Shown here: positions 1 through 5,883 of the stretch, in pieces | Layout: every line of letters begins with the position of its first letter | Position numbering within the stretch: the first letter of the stretch is position 1 | NCBI GenBank assembly: GCA_002365735.1 | Contig: DEZY01000105.1 | Location: 7,445-13,474 of the forward strand | Direction of reading: 5' to 3' | DNA from: Actinobacteria bacterium UBA3120 | Lineage (GTDB): Bacteria; Actinomycetota; Actinomycetes; S36-B12 | Length of the DNA: 6,030 nucleotides | Position numbers and translations under genes: made by a program | Notes under the pieces: model-generated | The model's input: the letters and a program-made list of their open reading frames with translations, nothing else | Told to the model about the DNA's origin: nothing | Database searches by the model: none

Positions 1-2
1 GG

Positions 3-110
3 ATCAAAGAGATCGGGTTGGGCAGGAACAGCAATCAGATTCACGCTTTCACCGAAAGTGATGGAAGAGTCAGCGCTGTGTGGAGCGGCGCTAGCTCGCT
101 GACTAAATAG
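3..110 (+). CDS. C-terminal fragment of a possible PhzF-family protein (partial)
   Basis: This is a 35-residue open frame that enters from the left edge and ends at a TAG. It contains GLGRNSNQIHAF followed by DGRVSAVWSGASSL. That layout (G-R-x-S-x-I, a short strand, then G-x-V-x-x-V-x-x-G) resembles the C-terminal beta strands of PhzF/YddE-type isomerase-like proteins, which commonly end with GRxSxI and a V-x-GG motif. I infer the family from this pattern only. The fragment is too short for certainty, and no catalytic residue of the family (the Glu near the N-terminus) is inside the window. In mycobacteria the gene before pgsA encodes a HIT-domain protein, and this tail does not look like that protein. 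The same stretch is also open on the other strand, so the coding direction is not proven. Confidence 0.4.
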   Translation: MKEIGLGRNSNQIHAFTESDGRVSAVWSGASSLTK

Positions 111-204
111 CCTGATCCCACCAATCCGATGGGAAACCGCCTGGGCGAACGCCGAATCGGTCGCTAGCACAGCGATTGATGCGTTGATTGACACGGTCGG
201 ACGG

Positions 205-217
205 TAGCATTAAGTCA
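205..217 (+). promoter_or_regulatory. Putative -10 box (TAGCAT) for a leaderless pgsA transcript
   Basis: TAGCAT at 205-210 fits the actinobacterial TANNNT -10 pattern and ends 7 bases before the ATG at 218. Transcription would therefore start at or next to the start codon. No purine-rich Shine-Dalgarno sequence lies at the usual distance before this ATG, which agrees with leaderless initiation. A perfect TTGACA lies at 188-193, but its spacing to TAGCAT is only 11 bases. With normal 17-base spacing it would point to the poor hexamer TAAGTC at 211-216. A weaker -35 candidate is the TTGA-containing stretch around 182-189. The rest of the spacer (111-204) holds only short, weak inverted repeats. 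Confidence 0.4.
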
Positions 218-835
218 ATGCTGAACAATCCCAAAGCACGCAGCGCGGTCAGTGGAATGCTCGACCCGCCCGCCAAGCTTTTGCTGCGGCTGCATATTTC
301 GCCCGATGCCGTAACGGTGATTGGCACGCTGGGCGCGGTGGCGTGTGCGGTTCTTTTGATTGCCCACGGTAATTTTATTTTCGGCGTGCTGGGAGTCGTA
401 GTTTTTGCCGCCGCGGATCTGCTCGACGGAGCAATGGCACGGATGAATGGGTCAAGTGGGCCATGGGGAAACTTTTTGGACGCATCCTTGGATCGAGTGG
501 CCGACGGCGCAATATTTGGTTCGGTCGCTTTCTGGGCAGCGACGAACGGTGAAATGTGGCTTGCAACAGGAACATTGATTGCGCTGGTGGCGGGGCAAGT
601 CACGAGTTATACGAAGGCGCGGGCTGAGGCAGTGGGAGCTGAGGCAAATGTGGGGATCGTTGAAAGAGCCGAACGCGTAATTGCAATTCTTGCCGCTTTG
701 TTGCTTGCCGGGTTCGGAGTCCCGTGGGTTCTCGACATCGTGATCTGGGCGTTGGCGGTGCTGGGCGTTGTCACGGTGATTCAGCGATTTATTCACGTGC
801 GCAAGCAACTCAAGCCACGTACCGAAACTGCGTAG
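218..835 (+). CDS. pgsA: Phosphatidylinositol phosphate synthase (CDP-alcohol phosphatidyltransferase)
   Basis: This 205-residue integral membrane enzyme is predicted to join CDP-diacylglycerol and inositol 1-phosphate to give phosphatidylinositol phosphate and CMP, the entry step to phosphatidylinositol and PIMs. The CDP-alcohol phosphatidyltransferase signature D-x2-D-G-x2-A-R-x8-G-x3-D-x3-D is complete: D67, D70, G71, A74, R75, G84, D88 and D92. The four Asp residues are the metal ligands and catalytic base in this family. About six hydrophobic segments are visible, including residues 33-50, 53-69, 113-130 and 154-172. The later motifs SYTKARAEA (130-138) and GIVERAER (146-153) are typical of actinobacterial PIP synthases rather than PG-phosphate synthases. 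In that subgroup the Lys and Arg (here K133 and R153) are thought to contact inositol phosphate. I chose the ATG at 218 because the protein then starts like mycobacterial PgsA. An in-frame TTG at 188 would add 10 residues without homology support. The next gene follows after 12 bases. Confidence 0.93.
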   Translation: MLNNPKARSAVSGMLDPPAKLLLRLHISPDAVTVIGTLGAVACAVLLIAHGNFIFGVLGVVVFAAADLLDGAMARMNGSSGPWGNFLDASLDRVADGAIFGSVAFWAATNGEMWLATGTLIALVAGQVTSYTKARAEAVGAEANVGIVERAERVIAILAALLLAGFGVPWVLDIVIWALAVLGVVTVIQRFIHVRKQLKPRTETA

Positions 836-847
836 CGGGATTCCAGC

Positions 848-1750
848 GTGGCGAGACGCAGAACAATGGTGGACGCGGCAACCAATTGGGCCTTCACAGT
901 TGGTTGGGCTACGACAAAAGGGATGCCCGAGCGAATGGCGCAGCAAGTCTTTCGTACCGCGGCAGACGCTCTCTGGTGGCAGGACGCGGGCGGTGTAGAG
1001 CAGTTGGGAAAAAACTTGGCCCGGGTCCGTCCAGATCTTGATGCTCACGAACTGAGCAAGCTCACGCGCGCCGGAATGCGCAGCTATATGCGGTACTGGT
1101 GTGAGGCGTTTCGGTTACCTAAAATGACGACGGAGCAGATAAACGACCGATTTGAGTTACGAGGTGTTGAATTATTGGATCAGGCCATGGACAGTGGGAG
1201 TGGGGCTCTCATGATTCCTGGACACATGGCCAATTGGGATATCGGTGGGGCGTGGGCCGCCGCTCGCTATGGACGGTTGACAACTGTTGTTGAGCAGTTG
1301 AAGCCGGAGAAACTGTACGACCAGTTTTTGGAATACCGGGAATCATTGGGCATGGAGGCACTCACTTTGGGAAATCCTGATGTGATGCGAAACCTGCTGA
1401 CTCGATTGCGCTCTGGAGGGCTGGTGGCGTTGTTAGGAGACCGGGATATCTCGCGCAGTGGAGTAACCGTGGACTTTTTTGGTGAGCCGGCAGCATTTCC
1501 TGCGGGGCCGGCAATGTTGGCTTCGTTGACGGATGCGCCCCTGTTCCCTGTCACAATGCACTATGAAGGCTCGCGTGCCATTGCGGTGGTGCAAGATCAA
1601 ATTGAAGTTCCGCAGTTCTTGCCCAAAAATGAACGGGTCGCTCACATGACACAGCAGATTGCCCGAGCCTTTGAAGTGGGGATCGCTCAACACCCAGAGG
1701 ATTGGCACATGTTGCAAAAGATCTGGCTCGCAGACCGGAGCCCGAAGTGA
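848..1750 (+). CDS. patA: PIM acyltransferase, PatA type (LpxL/HtrB-like acyltransferase family)
   Basis: This 300-residue protein is predicted to transfer a fatty acyl group from acyl-CoA to the mannose attached to inositol in PIM1/PIM2, at the inner face of the cytoplasmic membrane. It has the family's H-x4-D motif in PGHMANWD (H126, D131). Downstream blocks match mycobacterial PatA: LKPEKLYDQFLEYRESLGME (151-170), DRDISRSGVTVDFFGEP (198-214) and HPEDWHMLQ near the C-terminus. From memory, the mycobacterial enzyme uses His with a Glu in the AERD block. Here that position is Asp (D198 in GDRD), a conservative change that I believe is common in relatives. The annotated start is GTG 848, with GGGA at 837-840 upstream. 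An in-frame ATG at 866 would remove six basic or polar residues and is also possible. Its place between pgsA and pimA supports the role strongly. It overlaps pimA by 4 bases. Confidence 0.9.
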   Translation: MARRRTMVDAATNWAFTVGWATTKGMPERMAQQVFRTAADALWWQDAGGVEQLGKNLARVRPDLDAHELSKLTRAGMRSYMRYWCEAFRLPKMTTEQINDRFELRGVELLDQAMDSGSGALMIPGHMANWDIGGAWAAARYGRLTTVVEQLKPEKLYDQFLEYRESLGMEALTLGNPDVMRNLLTRLRSGGLVALLGDRDISRSGVTVDFFGEPAAFPAGPAMLASLTDAPLFPVTMHYEGSRAIAVVQDQIEVPQFLPKNERVAHMTQQIARAFEVGIAQHPEDWHMLQKIWLADRSPK

Positions 1751-2937
1751 CCATAAAGCGAATCGGAATCGTGTGTCCTTATTCATGGGATGTGCCTGGG
1801 GGAGTGCGAAGTCACGTGGCAGATCTGGCATTGACTTTGCAGGGCAGGGGTTACGAAGTCAACGTGTTGGCGCCGGTTGATGACCCCGACACGTTACCCG
1901 AATTCGTATTCGATGGCGGTCGACCCACTGCGGTGTCTTACAACGGGTCGGTAGCACGGCTGAGCTTTGGGGTGCGTGCTACGCGCCGAGTACGTCAATG
2001 GATCCGGGAAGGCGACTTCGATGTAGTCCATATTCATGAGCCGGTTGCGCCAAGCCTGTCGTTACTCACGTGTTGGGCAGCGCGCGGGCCTTTGGTCGCC
2101 ACCTGGCACTCTTCACATGAGCGTTCGCGCATGCTCTCTGCTGGGTATTACCTGGCACAGACCGCAATGGAGAAAATTCGGGGACGGATTGCCGTGAGTG
2201 AGGCCGCTCGGGAAACGCTCGTGGAGCATATTGGCGGCGATGCTGTCTTGATTCCTAACGGTGTTCGCGTGGCGGACTTTCGAGACCAAGAAAGCTTCGC
2301 ACTTGAAGGAACCCAAAGGATCTTGTTCTTAGGCCGAATTGATGAACCCCGCAAAGGGCTTGAAGTGTTGCTGCGCGCATTGCCCCAGATCTTTTCTAAG
2401 CTAGCGCGGTGCGAAGTCGTCATCGCAGGCCCCGGGGATCCACAACAGTACGAGGAATTCCTTGATCCACAGTGGCGCGATCGGGTAAGTTTCGTGGGGG
2501 CGATCTCCGACGAAGAGAAACGACGCACCTTACGTCAAGTCGATCTTTACGTGGCCCCGCATATCGGGGGGGAGTCCTTTGGGATTGTTCTTGCCGAAGC
2601 GATGGCGGCGGGCACGGCTGTTGTGGCATCTGATCTGGCCGCCTTTGATCGAGTGTTGCAATCGGGGAAGTCTGGCAAGCTGTTTCCGGTCGGGGATGCT
2701 CAAGCATTAGGCAGTGCGGTTGTCGAAGTGTTGACCGATCAGCATCAAAGGCGAATGCTTATTGATGCTGGAAACGCTCGCGTGATGGATTTTGATTGGG
2801 AACGGGTAGTGGAAGATGTGATTGCGGTGTACGAAGCGGTTCACCTCTCGGGTGAGAAAGTCGAAGAGGATTTACGCGGGCAGATTGTGGGACGTTTTGC
2901 TGGCAGGAGACCGCGGGAGAAAGAGGAGACGCCATGA
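1747..2937 (+). CDS. pimA: Phosphatidylinositol alpha-mannosyltransferase PimA (GT4 family)
   Basis: This 396-residue GT-B glycosyltransferase is predicted to transfer mannose from GDP-mannose to the 2-position of inositol in phosphatidylinositol, the first committed PIM step, on the cytoplasmic face of the membrane. Visible motifs include CPYSWDVPGGVRSHV (10-24, acceptor-side glycine loop), YNGSVARLSFG (65-75), VHIHEP (94-99), TWHSSH (119-124, with the conserved His), and GRIDEPRKG (196-204), whose Arg and Lys bind the donor diphosphate. The GT4 E-x7-E pair is E276 and E284 in GGESFGIVLAEA. Length and order match mycobacterial PimA closely. I chose the GTG at 1747 because it gives the family N-terminus (IKRIGIVCPYS) and has GGAG at 1737-1740 six bases upstream. 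An in-frame TTG at 1702 lies inside patA and adds non-homologous residues. The start overlaps the patA stop as GTGA, which suggests translational coupling. The last 25 or so residues are charged and poorly conserved. Confidence 0.95.
   Translation: MTIKRIGIVCPYSWDVPGGVRSHVADLALTLQGRGYEVNVLAPVDDPDTLPEFVFDGGRPTAVSYNGSVARLSFGVRATRRVRQWIREGDFDVVHIHEPVAPSLSLLTCWAARGPLVATWHSSHERSRMLSAGYYLAQTAMEKIRGRIAVSEAARETLVEHIGGDAVLIPNGVRVADFRDQESFALEGTQRILFLGRIDEPRKGLEVLLRALPQIFSKLARCEVVIAGPGDPQQYEEFLDPQWRDRVSFVGAISDEEKRRTLRQVDLYVAPHIGGESFGIVLAEAMAAGTAVVASDLAAFDRVLQSGKSGKLFPVGDAQALGSAVVEVLTDQHQRRMLIDAGNARVMDFDWERVVEDVIAVYEAVHLSGEKVEEDLRGQIVGRFAGRRPREKEETP
2923..2928 (+). promoter_or_regulatory. Strong ribosome binding site (GAGGAG) of the membrane-protein gene
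   Basis: AAGAGGAG ends five bases before the ATG at 2934 and lies inside the 3' end of pimA. It is the strongest Shine-Dalgarno in the PIM operon. It fixes the start of the downstream gene at the ATGA overlap with the pimA stop codon. Confidence 0.75.
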
Positions 2938-3482
2938 AGGGTTGGGTAATCGGCTTATGCGTCTTGGCGTTGCTGATTACATTTTTGATCCTTTACCTAG
3001 GCATGACTGCTGGCAGGATCGATCGGCTGCACCGTCGGATCGATGTAGCGCGACTCTCGCTTGACTCGCACCTGTTGCGTCGTTCGGGTGTGACCCTGGA
3101 ATTGGCGTCCAGCGGGTACCTAGATCCGGCATCTGCCGTACTGATCTCCGAGACGGCACATGCCGCTCGTTTATCAACGGATCTTTCCTCAACCCAACGC
3201 GATACGGCTGAGTCAGAGCTGACCGCCGTACTTAACGCTGTGCTTGATGTTGAGGCGGTGGAATTGATTGATAATGGGCCGGGTGGCCACGAGATCCTTG
3301 AAGAATTCTCAGCTTCGGCGCGCAGGGTGGAGCTTTCTAGACGATTTCTCAATGACGCGGTTCGGGCCTGTGTACAACTGCGTAAGCAGCGTTCCGCTCG
3401 CTGGTTTCATCTCGCCGGGCATACCGCCCTTCCACACACCCGGGAAATCTATGACCATGTCCTGATTTCCCAGCGCGGCTGA
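2934..3482 (+). CDS. LemA-like single-pass membrane protein of unknown function
   Basis: This 182-residue protein has one clear N-terminal membrane helix (about residues 4-24). A strongly basic stretch follows (R27, R30, R34, R35), so by the positive-inside rule the rest should face the cytoplasm. That part is mostly helical: RIDRLHRRIDVARLSLDSHL (28-47), a GYLDPAS turn (61-67), two further helices, and RVELSRRFLNDAVR (131-144). The short membrane anchor, the R-L-x-x-R-x-D helix and the RRFxNDAVR block resemble LemA-family proteins, which have similar length, but the match is distant and I infer it by eye. A membrane protein at this place, between pimA and pdxS, is usual in actinobacteria. 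In some genera a Nudix domain is present as well, but no Nudix box is seen here. The gene overlaps pimA by 4 bases (ATGA). Its function is unknown. Operon membership suggests a link to envelope lipid synthesis, which is only guilt by association. Confidence 0.8.
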   Translation: MKGWVIGLCVLALLITFLILYLGMTAGRIDRLHRRIDVARLSLDSHLLRRSGVTLELASSGYLDPASAVLISETAHAARLSTDLSSTQRDTAESELTAVLNAVLDVEAVELIDNGPGGHEILEEFSASARRVELSRRFLNDAVRACVQLRKQRSARWFHLAGHTALPHTREIYDHVLISQRG

Positions 3483-3543
3483 CCGTGTCGCTGGTGACGT
3501 GTGGCCCCAGGTGGGTGGAAATGCTAGTGCCTGTGCTTTCCCC

Positions 3544-3549
3544 TATCAT
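3544..3549 (+). promoter_or_regulatory. Putative -10 box upstream of pdxS (TATCAT)
   Basis: TATCAT matches TATAAT at 5 of 6 positions and the actinobacterial TANNNT pattern. It lies in the 123-base gap between the LemA-like gene and pdxS. Transcription would begin near 3556, giving a leader of about 50 bases. No good -35 hexamer is seen at 16-18 bases upstream. A second TANNNT match, TAAACT at 3585-3590, would start transcription inside the ribosome binding site and is less likely. Confidence 0.35.
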
Positions 3550-3560
3550 TAGTTCACTAG

Positions 3561-3574
3561 ACGAAAAATTTCGT
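3561..3574 (+). promoter_or_regulatory. AT-rich inverted repeat in the pdxS leader, possible operator
   Basis: The sequence ACGAAAAATTTCGT has 6-base arms (ACGAAA and TTTCGT) around a 2-base centre. The compact symmetry suits a dimeric DNA-binding protein better than an RNA hairpin, because the loop would be too small. It lies about 30 bases before the pdxS ATG and just after the predicted transcription start, a position where a bound repressor would block transcription. A vitamin B6 regulator such as a MocR/PdxR-type protein is one candidate, but no such gene is in the window and the assignment is inference. It is not a terminator, as no GC-rich stem is present. Confidence 0.4.
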
Positions 3575-3592
3575 TAATGAAGATTAAACTGT

Positions 3593-3597
3593 GAGGA
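3593..3597 (+). promoter_or_regulatory. Ribosome binding site (GAGGA) that decides the pdxS start
   Basis: GAGGA lies 8 bases before the ATG at 3606. A longer in-frame reading from GTG 3591 would include this site in the coding region and add five residues absent from the family. The ATG at 3606 is therefore preferred. Confidence 0.7.
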
Positions 3598-3605
3598 CGG
3601 GCATC

Positions 3606-4499
3606 ATGGCAAATGAGGTCAGCACCGGTACCGGTCGCGTCAAGCGTGGCATGGCCGAGATGCTTAAGGGCGGCGTGATCATGGACGTGGTGAACGTCGA
3701 GCAGGCCAAGATCGCTGAGGATGCGGGTGCGGTCGCCGTTATGGCACTTGAGCGAGTGCCCGCTGACATTCGCGCAGAGGGCGGCGTGAGCCGCATGTCT
3801 GACCCAGACATGATCGACGCAATTATTGCTGCCGTGAGTATTCCGGTGATGGCAAAGGCCCGAATTGGCCACTTCGCAGAAGCACAAATTTTAGAGTCGC
3901 TCGGGGTCGATTACATTGATGAGTCTGAAGTGTTGACTCCCGCCGACTACGCCAACCATATTGATAAGTGGCAGTTCACAGTTCCCTTCGTGTGTGGGGC
4001 CACAAATCTTGGTGAGGCGCTGCGACGCCTGACCGAAGGAGCGGCCATGATTCGCTCAAAAGGTGAAGCGGGTACAGGAGATGTGTCCAACGCTGTCACG
4101 CATATGCGAAAGATTCGTTCCGAAGTTTTGCGCCTTTCCTCAATGTCTGCTGACGAGGTGTATGTGGCCGCAAAGGAGCTGCAAGCACCCTACGACCTGG
4201 TTGCTGAAGTAGCCCGAACTGGAACCTTGCCGACTGTGCTCTTTACCGCCGGGGGGATTGCGACCCCGGCAGATGCAGCAATGATGATGCAACTCGGCGC
4301 GGACGGAGTTTTCGTGGGCAGCGGGATCTTCAAGTCTGGCAACCCTGCCGAACGTGCACATGCTGTTGTGCAGGCGACAACGCATTTTGACAACCCTGAT
4401 GTGGTTGCGAAGGTGAGCCGCGGGTTGGGCGAAGCCATGGTAGGAATTAATGTTGCGGACATTCCGGTCCATCACCGACTTGAAGACCGTGGTTGGTAG
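3606..4499 (+). CDS. pdxS: Pyridoxal 5'-phosphate synthase subunit PdxS (lyase/synthase)
   Basis: This 297-residue TIM-barrel enzyme makes pyridoxal 5'-phosphate from ribose 5-phosphate, glyceraldehyde 3-phosphate and ammonia. The ammonia is delivered by the glutaminase PdxT within a large cytosolic complex. The conserved catalytic residues are present: D27 in GGVIMDVV, K84 in [10 protein letters not shown] (first Schiff-base lysine), and K152 in [10 protein letters not shown] (second lysine). Other landmark blocks are [11 protein letters not shown] (46-56), [11 protein letters not shown] (105-115), [14 protein letters not shown] (128-141) and the phosphate-binding GSGIFKS (238-244). The C-terminus HHRLEDRGW matches actinobacterial homologues. 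The length is usual and nothing is missing. The first gene of its cluster, it has its own promoter-like region upstream, and pdxT follows after 6 bases. Confidence 0.98.
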   Translation: MANEVSTGTGRVKRGMAEMLKGGVIMDVVNVEQAKIAEDAGAVAVMALERVPADIRAEGGVSRMSDPDMIDAIIAAVSIPVMAKARIGHFAEAQILESLGVDYIDESEVLTPADYANHIDKWQFTVPFVCGATNLGEALRRLTEGAAMIRSKGEAGTGDVSNAVTHMRKIRSEVLRLSSMSADEVYVAAKELQAPYDLVAEVARTGTLPTVLFTAGGIATPADAAMMMQLGADGVFVGSGIFKSGNPAERAHAVVQATTHFDNPDVVAKVSRGLGEAMVGINVADIPVHHRLEDRGW

Positions 4500-4505
4500 A
4501 GTTTT

Positions 4506-5117
4506 ATGCCGTCAGTTCCCGTAATCGGGGTGCTGGCCCTTCAAGGTGGGGTTCGGGAGCATCTTGATGCTCTCGGTAAATCAGGGGCTGAGCCTCGGTC
4601 AGTAAAAACCTTGGCGCAACTGGGTGCAGTAGACGCATTGGTTATCCCGGGTGGGGAGTCGAGCGCAATTGAGAAATTGGCTCGGAAGGCTGAAATGCTG
4701 GAGCCCTTGCGCGTTGCCAGCGCAGGGGGCATGCCGATTTTTGGTTCGTGCGCTGGGATGATCTTGTTGGCCGACCGGGTGGTGGGGGCCATTGAGGGCC
4801 AAGAGTCAATTGGGGGCCTCAACGTAACAGTGGAGCGCAATGCATTTGGCAGGCAAAGGCAGTCTTTTGAATCTGGCATTGCCATCGCGGGGATACGTGA
4901 TCCGAAGCGTGATTTTGACGGTGTGTTTATTCGCGCCCCGTGGGTGCTTGAGGTGGGGAACGGGTGTGAAGTAATTGCACGGATTACCTCGGGACCTCAT
5001 GAGGGTAGGATCGTTGGGGTGCGGAATGACACTTTATTGGCGACGTCATTTCACCCAGAATTGACCGCGGACTATCGAGTGCACGAACTGTTTGTAGATA
5101 TGGTGAGGAAATTATGA
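4506..5117 (+). CDS. pdxT: Pyridoxal 5'-phosphate synthase glutaminase subunit PdxT
   Basis: This 203-residue class I glutamine amidotransferase hydrolyses glutamine and channels ammonia to PdxS. The catalytic triad is visible: C82 in the nucleophile elbow GSCAG, and H183 with E185 in SFHPELT. Further family blocks are [13 protein letters not shown] (7-19), PGGESSA (48-54), [12 protein letters not shown] (111-122) and FIRAP (141-145). Length is typical. The ATG at 4506 gives the standard N-terminus, though the ribosome binding site is poor: only AGAG-like bases just before it, overlapping the pdxS stop. Translation probably depends on ribosomes arriving from pdxS, which would suit a subunit needed in equal amount. 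Its stop overlaps the yebC start by 4 bases. Confidence 0.97.
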   Translation: MPSVPVIGVLALQGGVREHLDALGKSGAEPRSVKTLAQLGAVDALVIPGGESSAIEKLARKAEMLEPLRVASAGGMPIFGSCAGMILLADRVVGAIEGQESIGGLNVTVERNAFGRQRQSFESGIAIAGIRDPKRDFDGVFIRAPWVLEVGNGCEVIARITSGPHEGRIVGVRNDTLLATSFHPELTADYRVHELFVDMVRKL

Positions 5118-5875
5118 GTGGGCATTCAAAGTGGGCGACTACTAAGCACAAAAAAGCGGTCATTGATGCTCGGCGCGCGAAACTGTTTGCCAAACTGATT
5201 AAGAATATTGAAGTTGCGGCGCGGCAAGGTGGCGGAGAGCTCGAAGGAAACCCCACACTTTTTGACGCGGTACAAAAGGCTAAGAAGAACTCAGTGCCTT
5301 TGGATAATATTGAACGTGCGGTCAAGCGCGGGTCGGGCGCGGAAACCGGAGGCGCCGACTGGCAAACCATTATGTACGAAGGGTACGGACCTGGTGGCGT
5401 GGCTGTTCTTGTTGAATGTTTGACGGACAATCGCAATCGAGCGGCATCTGATGTGCGGATCGCCATGACTCGTAACGGAGGTGCAATGGCGGACCCGGGA
5501 AGCGTCTCCTATCTGTTTGGCCGCAAGGGTGTAGTGATTGTGAACAAGGTTTCTGAGGGGCAAGACGTCTCTGAAGACCAAATTCTTAATACAGTACTGG
5601 AAGTGGGCGCACAAGAAGTAAATGACCTGGGCGAGGCATTTGAAATTGTGTCAGAGGCCACAGATTTTGTCGCCGTTCGGACGGCGCTGCAGGGAGTGGG
5701 AATCGATTACGAATCAGCGGAAGCGACATTTGTGCCCAGCATGACGGTGCCAATGGATGAAGCCGGTGCAACTCAACTTTTTCGCATGCTCGAGGCACTC
5801 GAAGATAGTGACGATGTTCAAAACATCTATGCGAATTTTGATGTATCCGACGAGATCATGGATACGATCGGTTAA
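5114..5875 (+). CDS. yebC: YebC/TACO1 family protein
   Basis: This 253-residue protein has the full family layout. The N-terminal signature [14 protein letters not shown] is followed by a basic helix (about 18-40), [20 protein letters not shown] (46-65), and the central block [22 protein letters not shown] (residues 89-110). Later come [14 protein letters not shown] and an acidic C-terminal domain. Members have been annotated as transcriptional regulators. The mitochondrial TACO1 homologue and recent bacterial work point to a role in translation, helping ribosomes through difficult sequences such as proline runs. The start is fixed by GAGGA at 5105-5109 and the ATGA overlap with pdxT. In many actinobacteria yebC lies just before ruvC, but here the next frame is different. 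Confidence 0.96.
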   Translation: MSGHSKWATTKHKKAVIDARRAKLFAKLIKNIEVAARQGGGELEGNPTLFDAVQKAKKNSVPLDNIERAVKRGSGAETGGADWQTIMYEGYGPGGVAVLVECLTDNRNRAASDVRIAMTRNGGAMADPGSVSYLFGRKGVVIVNKVSEGQDVSEDQILNTVLEVGAQEVNDLGEAFEIVSEATDFVAVRTALQGVGIDYESAEATFVPSMTVPMDEAGATQLFRMLEALEDSDDVQNIYANFDVSDEIMDTIG

Positions 5876-5883
5876 CCTTGAGT

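Noticed and set aside
1..44. A minus-strand frame opening with GTG at 44 (start MNLIAVPAQPDLFD) that could be a divergent gene running off the left edge.
   Set aside because: Only 14 residues are visible, there is no recognisable motif, and the plus-strand frame through the same codons has a better family resemblance. It stays possible and would need sequence to the left.
126..175. Short inverted repeats in the spacer: CCGAT/ATCGG (126-130, 156-160) and TCGCT/AGCGA (161-165, 171-175) as a terminator or attenuator.
   Set aside because: The stems are only 5 bases, the two compete for space poorly, and no T-run follows, so this is not a convincing rho-independent terminator.
452..1048. A long open frame on the minus strand across pgsA and patA.
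   Set aside because: It is the antisense of two well-supported genes, its translation has no family-like motif, and it is rich in Cys, His and Arg, as expected for a shadow frame.
2898..3018. An 11-base direct repeat, TGCTGGCAGGA, at 2898-2908 and 3008-3018.
   Set aside because: Both copies lie in coding sequence in different genes, with no flanking similarity and no sign of a mobile element. Chance is the simplest explanation.
3483..3543. Possible terminator after the LemA-like gene, using CTGG/CCAG at 3491-3494 and 3507-3510.
   Set aside because: A 4-base stem with a 12-base loop and no following T-run is too weak. Read-through into pdxS cannot be excluded.
3591..3605. GTG at 3591 as the pdxS start.
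   Set aside because: It would place the GAGGA ribosome binding site inside the coding region and adds five residues not seen at the PdxS N-terminus. The ATG at 3606 has correct spacing.
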